The position numbers and the translations under genes were made by a program. A stretch of 64,000 bases of DNA, from assembly GCF_036327755.1 (NCBI RefSeq), contig NZ_CP109596.1, positions 496,001-560,000 of the forward strand, written 5' to 3'. This document shows, in pieces, positions 53,804 through 62,503 of the stretch. The notes beneath the pieces were generated by a model that made no database searches, was not told the DNA's origin, and worked only from the letters and a program-made list of their open reading frames with translations. This DNA is from Nocardia sp. NBC_01503 (lineage in GTDB: Bacteria; Actinomycetota; Actinomycetes; Mycobacteriales; Mycobacteriaceae). Position 1 is the first letter of the stretch. The number at the start of each line of letters is the position of its first letter.

Positions 53804-54811
53804 ATGCGCGCGTTGGTGGTCGAGAAGCCAGGGCAGTTCTCGGTCGAAACGGTGCCGGATCCCGTGCCGTCGGCGGGGGAAGCGGTGGTACGGGTCGATG
53901 CGGTCGGGATTTGCGGTACGGATATCCATATCGTCGAGGGTGAATTCCCGCCCACGCCCTATCCGATCATCCCCGGGCACGAATTCGCCGGGGAGATCGT
54001 GGCTCTCGGTGCGGGCTCGACCGGCGTGCGCATCGGAGATCGAGTAGCGGTCGATCCGTCACTGTTCTGCGGGAGATGTCATTACTGCGCGATCGGGCGC
54101 GGAAATCTCTGCGAGAACTGGGGTGCCATCGGCGATACCGTCGACGGCGCGATGGCCGAGTACGTGAAAGTGCCCACCGCCAACTGTTATCGACTCCCCG
54201 GGCATCTCTCGGCCGCGCACGGTGCGCTGGTTGAGCCGCTCTCCTGCGCCGTGCACGGATTCGATGTGCTGCCAAGGCAACTCGGCTCGCACTATCTGAT
54301 CTACGGTGCGGGCACCATGGGTCTGCTCATGCTGCAATTGGCCATCGCGGCGGGGGCGGCCTCGGTTTCGATGGTGGATACCAATGCCGATCGGCTCGCG
54401 GTGGCGCGCACGCTCGGCGCGGACGCGGCCACCGTCTCCGCCGCCGCTATGGATCGGCCGGAGGGCTGGGAGATCGTCATCGATTGCAGCGGAACGATCG
54501 CCGCCATCGAGGACGGGCTCGCACGGGTGCGGCGCGGTGGCACGTATCAGCAGTTCGGGGTCGCGGCGGCCGACGCGCGCGCGGTCATCTCCCCGTTCCG
54601 CATCTACAACGACGAGATCACCATTGTCGGCTCGATGGCGGTCCTGCACAGTTTCGGGCGAGCCGTGGATCTGCTCGGGGAAGGCGTCATCGACGCCGAC
54701 ACCATGATCACCCACGATTTCGCGCTCGACGAATTCGGTGATGCCCTGCGGACTTTCCGCGCGGGCACCGGCCGCAAAATCCAGCTGCATCCCGGACGGG
54801 CGGCACGATAG
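53804..54811 (+). CDS. Zinc-dependent polyol dehydrogenase
   Basis: 335 aa from ATG 53804. Catalytic zinc GICGTDIH and PGHEFAGE; structural-zinc cysteines in FCGRCHYCAIGRGNLC; NAD motif YGAGTMGLLML. Sorbitol/arabitol-dehydrogenase type. With the xylulokinase 16 bp downstream it would turn D-arabinitol or xylitol into D-xylulose and then xylulose-5-phosphate. Confidence 0.88.
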   Translation: MRALVVEKPGQFSVETVPDPVPSAGEAVVRVDAVGICGTDIHIVEGEFPPTPYPIIPGHEFAGEIVALGAGSTGVRIGDRVAVDPSLFCGRCHYCAIGRGNLCENWGAIGDTVDGAMAEYVKVPTANCYRLPGHLSAAHGALVEPLSCAVHGFDVLPRQLGSHYLIYGAGTMGLLMLQLAIAAGAASVSMVDTNADRLAVARTLGADAATVSAAAMDRPEGWEIVIDCSGTIAAIEDGLARVRRGGTYQQFGVAAADARAVISPFRIYNDEITIVGSMAVLHSFGRAVDLLGEGVIDADTMITHDFALDEFGDALRTFRAGTGRKIQLHPGRAAR

Positions 54812-54827
54812 GGACGGGTGAGGACCA

Positions 54828-56216
54828 ATGACGGTCGTTGCCGGAGTGGACTCTTCGACGCAATCCTGCAAACTTGTGGTGTGCGACGCCGACACCGGAA
54901 CGGTGTTGCGGCAGAGACAGATCGCGCATCCCGAGGGCACCGAGGTGGCGCCCGCGCTGTGGTGGGACGCACTACGCGCGGCCTGCGATCGCATGATGCG
55001 TGACGTGGAGGCGATCGCGGTCGCCGGGCAGCAGCATGGACTGGTGGCGCTGGACGGTAACGGGATGCCGGTGCGGGATGCGCTGCTGTGGAACGACACT
55101 CGCTCGGCGGAGGCGGCCGAGCAGCTGGTCGCCGAGCTGGGCGGGCCGCAGGCGTGGGCGGATGCGGTGGGCAGTGTGCCGCTGGCCGCGCATACCGTGG
55201 CCAAGCTGCGCTGGTTCGCCGACCATGAGCCGGAGTTGGCCGATCGCACTGCGCGGGTACTGCTTCCGCACGACTATCTGACCTGGCAGTTGCGCGGCGG
55301 GGACCCAGACTCGGAGCCGACCACCGATCGCGGGGAGGCGTCCGGGACCGGATACTGGTCGCCCGCCACCGGGCATTATCGGCCCGATCTGCTCACCATG
55401 GCGCTGCGCGGGCGAAGTCCGGGGCTCCCAACGGTTCTCGAACCCGCCGGGGTGGCCGGGCATACCCCGGGCGGCCGGGTGATCGCCGCCGGCACCGGTG
55501 ACAATGCCGCGGCCGCACTGGGATTGGGTATCGAGGACGGTGATGTGGTGGTGTCCCTGGGCACCAGCGGAACCATCTTCACCCGCTCACCCTCCCCCAG
55601 CGCCGATCCCTCCGGCGCGGTGAACGGTTTCGCCGATGCCACCGGAGCCTTCCTGCCCCTGGTCTGCACGCTGAACGCGGCCCGGGTCCTGGAGGCCACC
55701 GCGGTCCTGCTCGGCACCGATCTCTCCGGCCTGGAAGTGCTTGCCGCCCAATCCCCCGCGGGCGCGGACGGCCTCACCCTGCTCCCCTACCTCGCCGGTG
55801 AACGCACACCCAACCTGCCGAACGCCACCGGCAGTCTGCACGGTCTGCGCGCCGCGACCATGCGCCCGCACCATCTGGCCCGCGCCGCCATCGAGGGCAT
55901 GCTCTGCAATATCGCCGAAGCCTTCGACCACCTGCCCACCACACCCCGGCGCATTCTGCTCATCGGCGGAGCCTCCCGCTCCCGCCTGATAGCCCACGCC
56001 GCGGCCACCATCTTCGGCCGCACGGTGACGGTCCCCAACCCCAGCGAATACGTCGCCCTGGGTGCGGCCCGCCAAGCCGCCTGGGCCCTGCGCGGCGGCC
56101 CGCGCCCACCGCGCTGGCCGATTCCCCAGGCCACCGAATTCCATACCGCCACGCCCGCGACGGGCGCGGCGATCCGTGCCCGCTATGCCCAGATCCGCGA
56201 CAGCTACTACAACTGA
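54828..56216 (+). CDS. xylB: Xylulokinase, FGGY family
   Basis: 462 aa. N-terminal phosphate loop GVDSSTQSCK, middle AGTGDNAAAALGLG and VVSLGTSGTIFTR, C-terminal RILLIGGASRSRLIAHAAA: the FGGY pattern, closest to XylB. Phosphorylates D-xylulose to enter the pentose phosphate pathway. Downstream of the polyol dehydrogenase; a hairpin repeat follows the stop. Confidence 0.88.
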   Translation: MTVVAGVDSSTQSCKLVVCDADTGTVLRQRQIAHPEGTEVAPALWWDALRAACDRMMRDVEAIAVAGQQHGLVALDGNGMPVRDALLWNDTRSAEAAEQLVAELGGPQAWADAVGSVPLAAHTVAKLRWFADHEPELADRTARVLLPHDYLTWQLRGGDPDSEPTTDRGEASGTGYWSPATGHYRPDLLTMALRGRSPGLPTVLEPAGVAGHTPGGRVIAAGTGDNAAAALGLGIEDGDVVVSLGTSGTIFTRSPSPSADPSGAVNGFADATGAFLPLVCTLNAARVLEATAVLLGTDLSGLEVLAAQSPAGADGLTLLPYLAGERTPNLPNATGSLHGLRAATMRPHHLARAAIEGMLCNIAEAFDHLPTTPRRILLIGGASRSRLIAHAAATIFGRTVTVPNPSEYVALGAARQAAWALRGGPRPPRWPIPQATEFHTATPATGAAIRARYAQIRDSYYN

Positions 56217-56247
56217 GCGCGGAAGCCCCGCGCGGTCGCGGCGACCC

Positions 56248-56290
56248 CTCCCGTCATCCCGGCATGTCTTTGGCCGGGCTCCACACCCGC
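56248..56290. repeat. Dispersed hairpin repeat, copy 2
   Basis: Matches 38265-38307 apart from a few bases; ATCCCGGC and GCCGGGCT arms. Lies between the convergent xylB and RHH stops, so it may serve as a two-way terminator. Confidence 0.8.
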
Positions 56291-56291
56291 G

Positions 56292-56462
56292 TTAGCTGAA
56301 CACCACCGGTTCGTCGGAGAGGTATTCATCCCAGGTGCGCTGGCGCTCCAGATAGGTGCGCAGTGCGTCCCGGGTGATCTCCTGTTTCGACCGTCCCTCC
56401 AGTACCGCCTGCGCGTGCAGCGCAGCCTCTTCGTGCTCGCTGAGCCGCAACGTCCATGCCAC
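56292..56462 (-). CDS. Ribbon-helix-helix (CopG-like) small protein
   Basis: About 56 aa from GTG 56462 (an upstream ATG at 56510 is possible). WTLRLSEHEEAALHAQAVLEGRSKQEI (read in parts) has the strand-helix-helix of RHH antitoxins or repressors. No toxin gene is adjacent; 109 bp after the FGGY kinase on the same strand. It may be an orphan antitoxin or repress the sugar genes. Confidence 0.6.
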   Translation of the reverse strand: MAWTLRLSEHEEAALHAQAVLEGRSKQEITRDALRTYLERQRTWDEYLSDEPVVFS

Positions 56463-56571
56463 GGCGCAAGTTGTACCACCTCGCCGCCGCCGTGTCCTCC
56501 GATCGACCACGCCGATCTGGTCATGTGATCAACGGGACTTCGGGGCGGAGCGAACTCGCGTTTCGCCGCCC

Positions 56572-58074
56572 TCAGCTCCCGCCGGTCCGCTTCGGGTGGG
56601 TGTGGGCGGCGCGGTGTTGTTCGGCCGCGAGGAAGTGGGTTGTGGCGCGGGTGGATTCGTAGAGGGTGCGGTAGTGGCGGTAGTAGGGGGCGTAGTGAGC
56701 GGTGGCGGCGGGGTCCGGTTCGATGGTCGCGGTGATCGGATTCCACGCGGAGGTGTCCAGGCCGATCGATTCGGCGGCCAGCAGGGCATCGCCGAGGGCC
56801 GCGCCCACCGTATCCGCGGGGAGTTGCTGTGCGAGACCGGTGATATCGGAGACGATGCGGGTCCACAGGCCGCCCTTGGTGCCGCCGCCGACGGCTACCA
56901 GGCGGGTCGGGGTGCCGCCCGCGGCGGCCATGGCCTCGAGATTGTGCCGGACCCCGTAACCGATGCCCTCCAGGACCGCGCGATAGATGTCGGCGCGGTC
57001 ATGGGTGAGGGTGAGTCCGGCGATGATGCCGCGGGCGTCCGGATCGAAGAGCGGAGTGCGTTCGCCCGCGAAATAGGGCAGGACCAACAGGCCGCGACTG
57101 CCGGGCGGCACATCGGCGGCCTCGTCGACCATATCGTCGAAATCGCCGCCGGTGAGGGTGCGCAGCCAATCGGTGACCGCGCCGGAGGTCGCCATGCCCG
57201 CGGCGGATGTGTATGTGCCGGGCCAGGTTCCACAGGTGGTCCACAGTCCCGGATGCGGGCGCGGTTCGGTGAGCACCTGGGTGAGGAACAGGGTGGTGCC
57301 GTACATGATCATGACGTCACCGGGCGCGCGGACGCCCACACCGGCGGCCTCGGCCCAGGCGTCGATAGTGCCGGTGGTGACCGGCAGCCCCACCGGAAGT
57401 CCGGTCGCCGCGGCGGCTTCCGGGGTGACCCGTCCGACGGTCTCCGTGGGCCAGGCCAATTCGGGCAGTGGTAGGCCAGGGGCGACCGAATCGGCCCAGT
57501 CGGTGGCCCAATCGCACGCCATGAGGTCGTACATGGGTACGCACTGACTGGCCGATTGATGGTCCAGCACATAGCGCCCGGTGAGCCGATGCACCAGAAA
57601 TGAGCTGGCCATCAACAGCATTCGGGTCTGCTTCCAAACCTGCGGTTCATGTCGGGCGAGCCAGCGCAGTTTGGGTCCGACGGCCTGGCTGGTGAGCGGG
57701 GAACCGCAGCGCTCCAGCACCGTGTCGGCACCCAATTCCGCTGTCAGCTCCTCGATTTCGATGCCCGCGCGGGTGTCCACGCCGTAGAGGATGGCGGGCC
57801 GCAACGGCCGTCCGTCCCGATCGGCGGGCAGCAGGCACGGACCGATACCGCTCACCGCTATGGCGTCTATGGGCTCACCGGCGGTGGCGGCCACCAGGTC
57901 CCGGGTGATGGCGAGGAAGTCCGCCCACCACACCGTCTCCGCGTCATGCTCCACCCAGCCGGGCCGGGGTGTCGAAACACGGTGCGGGCGTTCGGCTCTC
58001 AGCGACACCATGCCATCGTGGTCGACCAGTACACCCTTGGATCCGGAGGTTCCGATATCGATGCCGAGCAGCAT
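56572..58074 (-). CDS. FGGY-family pentulose kinase
   Basis: 500 aa. GIDIGTSGSKGVLVDHDG, VTTGTIDAWAEAAGVG, VMIMYGTTLFL and LVAVGGGTKGGLWTR show the FGGY fold. Distinct from xylB; could phosphorylate D-ribulose, L-fuculose or another ketose. Its ATG is 2 bp after the stop of the isomerase remnant, an order (isomerase then kinase) that fits D-arabinose via D-ribulose. Confidence 0.85.
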   Translation of the reverse strand: MLLGIDIGTSGSKGVLVDHDGMVSLRAERPHRVSTPRPGWVEHDAETVWWADFLAITRDLVAATAGEPIDAIAVSGIGPCLLPADRDGRPLRPAILYGVDTRAGIEIEELTAELGADTVLERCGSPLTSQAVGPKLRWLARHEPQVWKQTRMLLMASSFLVHRLTGRYVLDHQSASQCVPMYDLMACDWATDWADSVAPGLPLPELAWPTETVGRVTPEAAAATGLPVGLPVTTGTIDAWAEAAGVGVRAPGDVMIMYGTTLFLTQVLTEPRPHPGLWTTCGTWPGTYTSAAGMATSGAVTDWLRTLTGGDFDDMVDEAADVPPGSRGLLVLPYFAGERTPLFDPDARGIIAGLTLTHDRADIYRAVLEGIGYGVRHNLEAMAAAGGTPTRLVAVGGGTKGGLWTRIVSDITGLAQQLPADTVGAALGDALLAAESIGLDTSAWNPITATIEPDPAATAHYAPYYRHYRTLYESTRATTHFLAAEQHRAAHTHPKRTGGS

Positions 58075-58076
58075 GA

Positions 58077-58439
58077 TCAGGCCGCCCTGCTGAACTCGTG
58101 CACAGTCACGCCGAGCAGCTCACAGGCCGCATGCACGGCGGGGCTGTGATCACCCGGAATCGCGTGAATGTGGTTGGCTCCGAAGCGGGGCCGGAAATCG
58201 CCCGGTATCAACTGCATTCGGTTATCGCCGTCCTTGCGGGTCAGGTGCGCCAGGGCCGGCTGCCCAGGTGCGGCGAGGTGATGTACGGAGGCGGCACCGG
58301 CGGGGACGAAGAACATCGCGGGGTACAGGTGCACGCGGGCGAGGTGCTGAGCCTCCTCCACCGTACGAATGAATCCGACGATTCCCCCGTGCGCATGGTC
58401 ACGACCATCGGAGATGCTGATAACGCCGATCCTGGCCAT
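58077..58439 (-). pseudogene. Internally deleted L-fucose/D-arabinose isomerase
   Basis: 120 aa, against about 450 for the family. The first 30 residues (ARIGVISISDGRDHAHGGIV) look like the N-terminus of fucose-isomerase-like proteins; the rest (ASVHHLAAPGQPALAHLTRK, MQLIPGDFR, RFGANHIHAIPGDHSPAV) like their C-terminus. The central catalytic region is missing. Start and GGAGG ribosome binding site are kept, so the deletion is in frame and a short protein could still be made. A full isomerase would convert D-arabinose to D-ribulose. Confidence 0.6.
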
Positions 58440-58487
58440 TGCCTTGCCTCCCCACAGTGGGTGGACTCTCGACTCCCCTTCAGAATC

Positions 58488-58850
58488 TCAGCTCGCCGGG
58501 GCTCGCATGCCCGAATCCGGAAGATCGACTGCGGACGGGAAGGACAAGGGGGCCAGCCGGACTCCCCGCTGCCCCCAACCCGCCCGGGAGATCCGATACT
58601 GTCTCCCATCGCGGATGACCTCGGCCGCATGCGCCGCGACCCGGCCCGCGAGGGGTCCGCGGGTTCGCGACGGGTGATTCCGAACATGTGCCCATACGCC
58701 CCGGGCGTCTCGAATCACGGTGTGGTCGTTGACGTACCAGCGACCGGCAGCGCGCTCCGGTTCGAAGATGCGCCGGAACCGGCCCGCCGTGACCCGCCGA
58801 CTCATGCTCCGCGTGTGCGCGCCGGCGCGGCACCCGGCGGGATTCGGCAA
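58488..58850 (-). pseudogene. Remnant of a GH43/GH32-like glycosidase
   Basis: The frame contains RWYVNDHTVIRDARGVWA and then EVIRDGRQYRISRAGWGQRG, which resemble blades of five-bladed glycosidases, with the middle missing. It lies upstream of the isomerase remnant on the same strand. Neither start nor end is clear. Assigned by eye only; could be a chance frame. Confidence 0.4.
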
Positions 58851-58865
58851 CGCGCCCTGCTCGAT

Positions 58866-60005
58866 TCAGCGGCGTTTGAACAGGGATCTGCTGGCGAGGC
58901 GCTGGTCCACGGCCAGCAGGTAGGCCACCGGTGATTGTTCGCGCAGTAGCCGCCGCGCCTTGATGCGCCCGGCCACGTACGGGGCGACGGTAAGGGTCAC
59001 CCCCGCGGCGGCCACCACCGGCTGTCCGGCCGTCGCCGCCAGACCGCCGATTATGGTGCCCGAGACCAGATCCACCTTCAGGCCGAGCATGCCGGTGCTC
59101 GATTCGACTCCGAAGGCGCGCATGGCGCGGCGCAGCTCGTCCAGCTGCGGTTGGGTGGTGGAGCGGTAGACGCTGTGCAGATGCGCGTGTGCCGCAATGG
59201 GATTCTCGATGGCGGCGAGGGCGGCCAGCTCCTCCGAGAGCGAGCCGACGTGTTTTCGGAAGGCCGCCAGCTCACCGGTACAGCGTTCGCGGAAGTCGAT
59301 CAGTTTGCGCACCGGGACATCGGCGATATTCGTGGGCCGGACGACGGCCTCCACCGCGAGGTGGATATAGGCATGGTCGAGATCGCCGATGGCGGGTCGC
59401 GCCGCGCCCTTCTCCAGTAGCAGTTCGTACAACCTGTCGAGGGTGCCTACCGCGCTGTACGCGTCCAGGTCGTCGGTGACCGGGGAGAGCAGCGCGTTCG
59501 CCGCCACCGCATCCGCGAGCGCGGTCATGTAGACCCGAGCGAGGAACGGATGCAGCCCGACATGGGTGACACCGTCCTCGTCCCGGACCACGGCCAGCTC
59601 CGCGTTGACCAGCGCGAGCAGCAGCGATTGCGTCATCTTGCGCCCGGCCCCACCGGCGTACACCCACACCAGACCCGGATACCTGGCGCGCAGGCCGGTC
59701 GCCGCCGGAGTCGGCGATGCCGCCTCGACGGCCGCGCGCACGGAGAACCGGCCGCGCAGCCGCGCGCCACCGAGTTCGACGATCTGCCCGAACAGCTCTC
59801 CGACGGTGTCGAGATCCTGCTCGCTCGGCTCCAGGTCGAAGAGGAAATCCGTTTCCGCGCGCAACTGCCGGGCCAGGTCGGAGTCGGTGTCCATGGTCAG
59901 TCGAGGCCGAATCCGCCCCACCTGATCCCAGGTCAGCATGGCCAGCTTCAGCCACTCCTCGCTTCGGAAACGCATCCAGGGGTAGTACAGCGCAATCGTC
60001 GACAC
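58866..60005 (-). CDS. DUF6236-like protein
   Basis: 379 aa from GTG 60005, giving the expected N-terminus STIALYYPWMRFRSEEWLKL. A conserved hypothetical family often found singly in actinobacteria; some Arg/Glu-rich helices, and a C-terminal glycine-rich segment (TIIGGLAATAGQPVVAAAG). No function known. No neighbour informs its role. Confidence 0.75.
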   Translation of the reverse strand: MSTIALYYPWMRFRSEEWLKLAMLTWDQVGRIRPRLTMDTDSDLARQLRAETDFLFDLEPSEQDLDTVGELFGQIVELGGARLRGRFSVRAAVEAASPTPAATGLRARYPGLVWVYAGGAGRKMTQSLLLALVNAELAVVRDEDGVTHVGLHPFLARVYMTALADAVAANALLSPVTDDLDAYSAVGTLDRLYELLLEKGAARPAIGDLDHAYIHLAVEAVVRPTNIADVPVRKLIDFRERCTGELAAFRKHVGSLSEELAALAAIENPIAAHAHLHSVYRSTTQPQLDELRRAMRAFGVESSTGMLGLKVDLVSGTIIGGLAATAGQPVVAAAGVTLTVAPYVAGRIKARRLLREQSPVAYLLAVDQRLASRSLFKRR

Positions 60006-60168
60006 CGCCCCAGCATGACAGCTCCGATACCGCCCCGGTTCCAGATTCTTTACGACTCCCCTTGCGCGCCAGTGCATTCGAATTCGCAGATGCACAGTCG
60101 AAATGCGGCCGCAAAGCCCGCGCCGAGATAGGACATTCCCTGTCCTAGTTACCTTCGACACCGGGTTC

Positions 60169-61260
60169 ATGAAGGAGCTCTCCCTGCGCCAGCTGAACCG
60201 GACCCTGCTCGCGCGCCAAATGCTCACCGAGCGCGTATCCATGCCCGCGGCAGACCTCATCCGCCACCTGATCGCGGTCCAGGGCCAAGAGGCCAACTGG
60301 CCCTTCATCGGCCTGTGGACCCGCCTCACCGATTTCGAACCAGCGGAGCTGAATTCACTCCTGCATGATCGGACCGTGGTGCGCGGCACCATGATTCGCC
60401 GCACCGTCCACCTCGCGCACGCCGAGGACTACCGCTGGCTGTATCCGACGGTCCGCCCGACGGTCGAACAGTCCCTGCGACTCGCCTACTACCGCGAAGC
60501 CTGCGAACACCTCGATCACACCGAATTCGCCACCGCCGGAAGGCGACTCCTCACCGGCCGCACCCTGACCCGCACCGAAATCGGCCGCACCCTGGCCGAA
60601 CGGTTCCCCACCCCGCACCCGGATCGCCTGTCCGCGATCCTGGGCCAGATCACCCCCCTGGTACACCACGCCGAGGCGGGTACCTGGGGCGCCTGGCGCA
60701 ACCGCCGGGTCTCGGTATCGCTCGCCGAGGAATGGATCGGCGCGCCCCTGGCCGAACGCCCCGACCCCGAGCAGCTGATCCTGCGCTACCTCGCCGCCTT
60801 CGGCCCCGCCACCGTCGCGGACATCCAATCCTGGTCCGGGGTAACCAAACTGGCGGAGGTGGTAGCTCGCCTACGCCCCCAACTCCGAGTCCTGCGAGAC
60901 GACACCGGCCGCGAACTCTTCGATATCCCGGACGCCCCGCTAGCCGACCCGAACCTCCCGGTCCCGGTCCGCTTCCTCCCCGCCTTCGACAACGCACTCC
61001 TGGCCCACAAGGACCGCCGCCGCGCCATCACCGACGAAGACCGCTCCCGCATAACCAAAATCGCCTCGGGCGGCGTCCCCATGTACCTGGTCGACGGCTT
61101 CGTCCACGGCCGCTGGGACCTGCGCGGCGAAACCCTCCGCATCACTCCGTGGCACCCCATGACAAGCACCGACGAGGCCGCGGTCCGCGCCGCCGCCGAG
61201 GAACTCCTACCGATGGTGCTACCGAACACCACCGGCGGCGTCGCCATCACCCCCGCATAG
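60169..61260 (+). CDS. AlkZ-like winged-helix DNA glycosylase family protein
   Basis: 363 aa from ATG 60169. Three winged-helix-like modules. The motif IAVQGQEANWPFIGLW gives Gln38-Gly-Gln40, matching the catalytic QxQ of AlkZ, which unhooks DNA crosslinks. FLPAFDNALLAHKDR and MYLVDGFVHGRWDL are family signatures. AlkZ-like genes often guard against self-made genotoxins, but no such cluster is seen here. Confidence 0.82.
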   Translation: MKELSLRQLNRTLLARQMLTERVSMPAADLIRHLIAVQGQEANWPFIGLWTRLTDFEPAELNSLLHDRTVVRGTMIRRTVHLAHAEDYRWLYPTVRPTVEQSLRLAYYREACEHLDHTEFATAGRRLLTGRTLTRTEIGRTLAERFPTPHPDRLSAILGQITPLVHHAEAGTWGAWRNRRVSVSLAEEWIGAPLAERPDPEQLILRYLAAFGPATVADIQSWSGVTKLAEVVARLRPQLRVLRDDTGRELFDIPDAPLADPNLPVPVRFLPAFDNALLAHKDRRRAITDEDRSRITKIASGGVPMYLVDGFVHGRWDLRGETLRITPWHPMTSTDEAAVRAAAEELLPMVLPNTTGGVAITPA

Positions 61261-61269
61261 ACACCGCTC

Positions 61270-61674
61270 ATGCCGAGTTCGCTGCGGGCACCACGAGGAC
61301 TCGCACTGACGGCGTCCGGTGTCCATCAGCACAATGGCGCACAGCATCAGTACCTGCCGTGGAGCGCCGTCGCTACGGTCCAACCGACTCTGCGCGATCC
61401 CACCGGGAGTGGCGACGCCCGTAATCGGCGACGCGTACCCATGGTGCTGCTTCGTCCCGACCAGGGAATGGAGGTCGCGGTACTCGGCCGCTACGGACGC
61501 TACCGCCAACGCGCATTCCTCGACGTGATCTCCGTTCAGCCCGCCGTCTATCCGATCGACGGCGGACTGCTCTACTACACCCTCCGGTTCTATTGGCAGC
61601 ACCCGGAATTGCGGGACGAACTGTCGTCGGGGTCGGCGATCGAACGCATGCGCCGGGGCGAAGTCCGCGGTTAG
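61270..61674 (+). CDS. PH-like hypothetical protein
   Basis: 134 aa. GLALTASGVHQHNGAQHQYLPW and the later PAVYPIDGGLLYYTLRFYWQHP resemble small actinobacterial bacterial-PH-domain proteins; the usual N-terminal membrane helices are missing, so it may be shortened. 9 bp after the AlkZ-like gene. Confidence 0.55.
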   Translation: MPSSLRAPRGLALTASGVHQHNGAQHQYLPWSAVATVQPTLRDPTGSGDARNRRRVPMVLLRPDQGMEVAVLGRYGRYRQRAFLDVISVQPAVYPIDGGLLYYTLRFYWQHPELRDELSSGSAIERMRRGEVRG

Positions 61675-61729
61675 ACGCCGACACTAATGCGATGGTCGGT
61701 ACCGTCCTGACAGCAGTCTGCGCCAGGAG

Positions 61730-62503
61730 TCAGGCTACGAGGGCCTCCCGCAGCGCTTCGAGTTCGGATTCCGACAGGCCGTTGGCGAGCAGCCATTCGG
61801 CCGCGCCGCCGTGGTCGGCGTGGAGGTTCTCCAGGAAGCCGAGCATGACCTGCGCGGTGATGGCCAGGATGCCGGTGTTCGCTTGCGGGAGGCCCGCGTA
61901 GGACGGGAGGGCGTCGAGGCGGTCGCGGACTCGTTGCATGCGGTCGTTGGTCAGGACGTAGTCGTGGGCGATCACGTCGGCGGGGACGCCTACCGCGTCG
62001 AGCAGGACCGCGGCCAGGACGCCGGTGCGGTCTTTGCCCGCGGCGCAGTGGAATAGGACCGAGCGGCGGTCGGGGTTGATGATGAGGCGGACGGCTTCGA
62101 CTATGTGGTCGCCACTGCCCGCGAGTAGCAGGCCGTAGAGCTCGGTGAGGTCCACGCGGGTCTTGTCCGGAACGAGATCCCTTGCGGCCAGCGAGGACTG
62201 GGGAGACTTGCGAATCGGCAGATTCGCGATGTGGACGCCCGCGTCCGCGAAAAGGCCGTAGCCTTCACGCTCCACCTCGTCGGGCAGGCGCAGGTCGATG
62301 ACCGTGCGCAGGCCGAGAGGCTCCAGCAGTCGGGTGCGGTCCTCGCAGGTGGCCTGTTGCAGGGTGCTCGAGCGGAAGACCACGCCGAAACGGGTGGTGC
62401 CACCGCCGGTTACGGGCAAGCCGCCCAGATCGCGCACATTGTCGATCTCGGCGAAGTCGATCCAGCGGTCGGCGGCCAGGGCGGCCGCGGGATCAGTGGG
62501 CAC
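61730..62503 (-). CDS. Tyrosine phosphatase, PtpB/IphP type
   Basis: 257 aa, no signal peptide. NVRDLGGLPVTGGGTTRFG and P-loop FHCAAGKDRTGVLAA with catalytic Cys. Same family as the secreted phosphatase at 51630. Overlaps the end of ppdK by 11 bp, so it is translated after it. Confidence 0.9.
   Translation of the reverse strand: MPTDPAAALAADRWIDFAEIDNVRDLGGLPVTGGGTTRFGVVFRSSTLQQATCEDRTRLLEPLGLRTVIDLRLPDEVEREGYGLFADAGVHIANLPIRKSPQSSLAARDLVPDKTRVDLTELYGLLLAGSGDHIVEAVRLIINPDRRSVLFHCAAGKDRTGVLAAVLLDAVGVPADVIAHDYVLTNDRMQRVRDRLDALPSYAGLPQANTGILAITAQVMLGFLENLHADHGGAAEWLLANGLSESELEALREALVA

Noticed and set aside
51630..62503. The two tyrosine phosphatases as a duplicated gene pair
   Set aside because: They share only family motifs; one is secreted and the other cytoplasmic, and sequence outside the P-loop differs widely.
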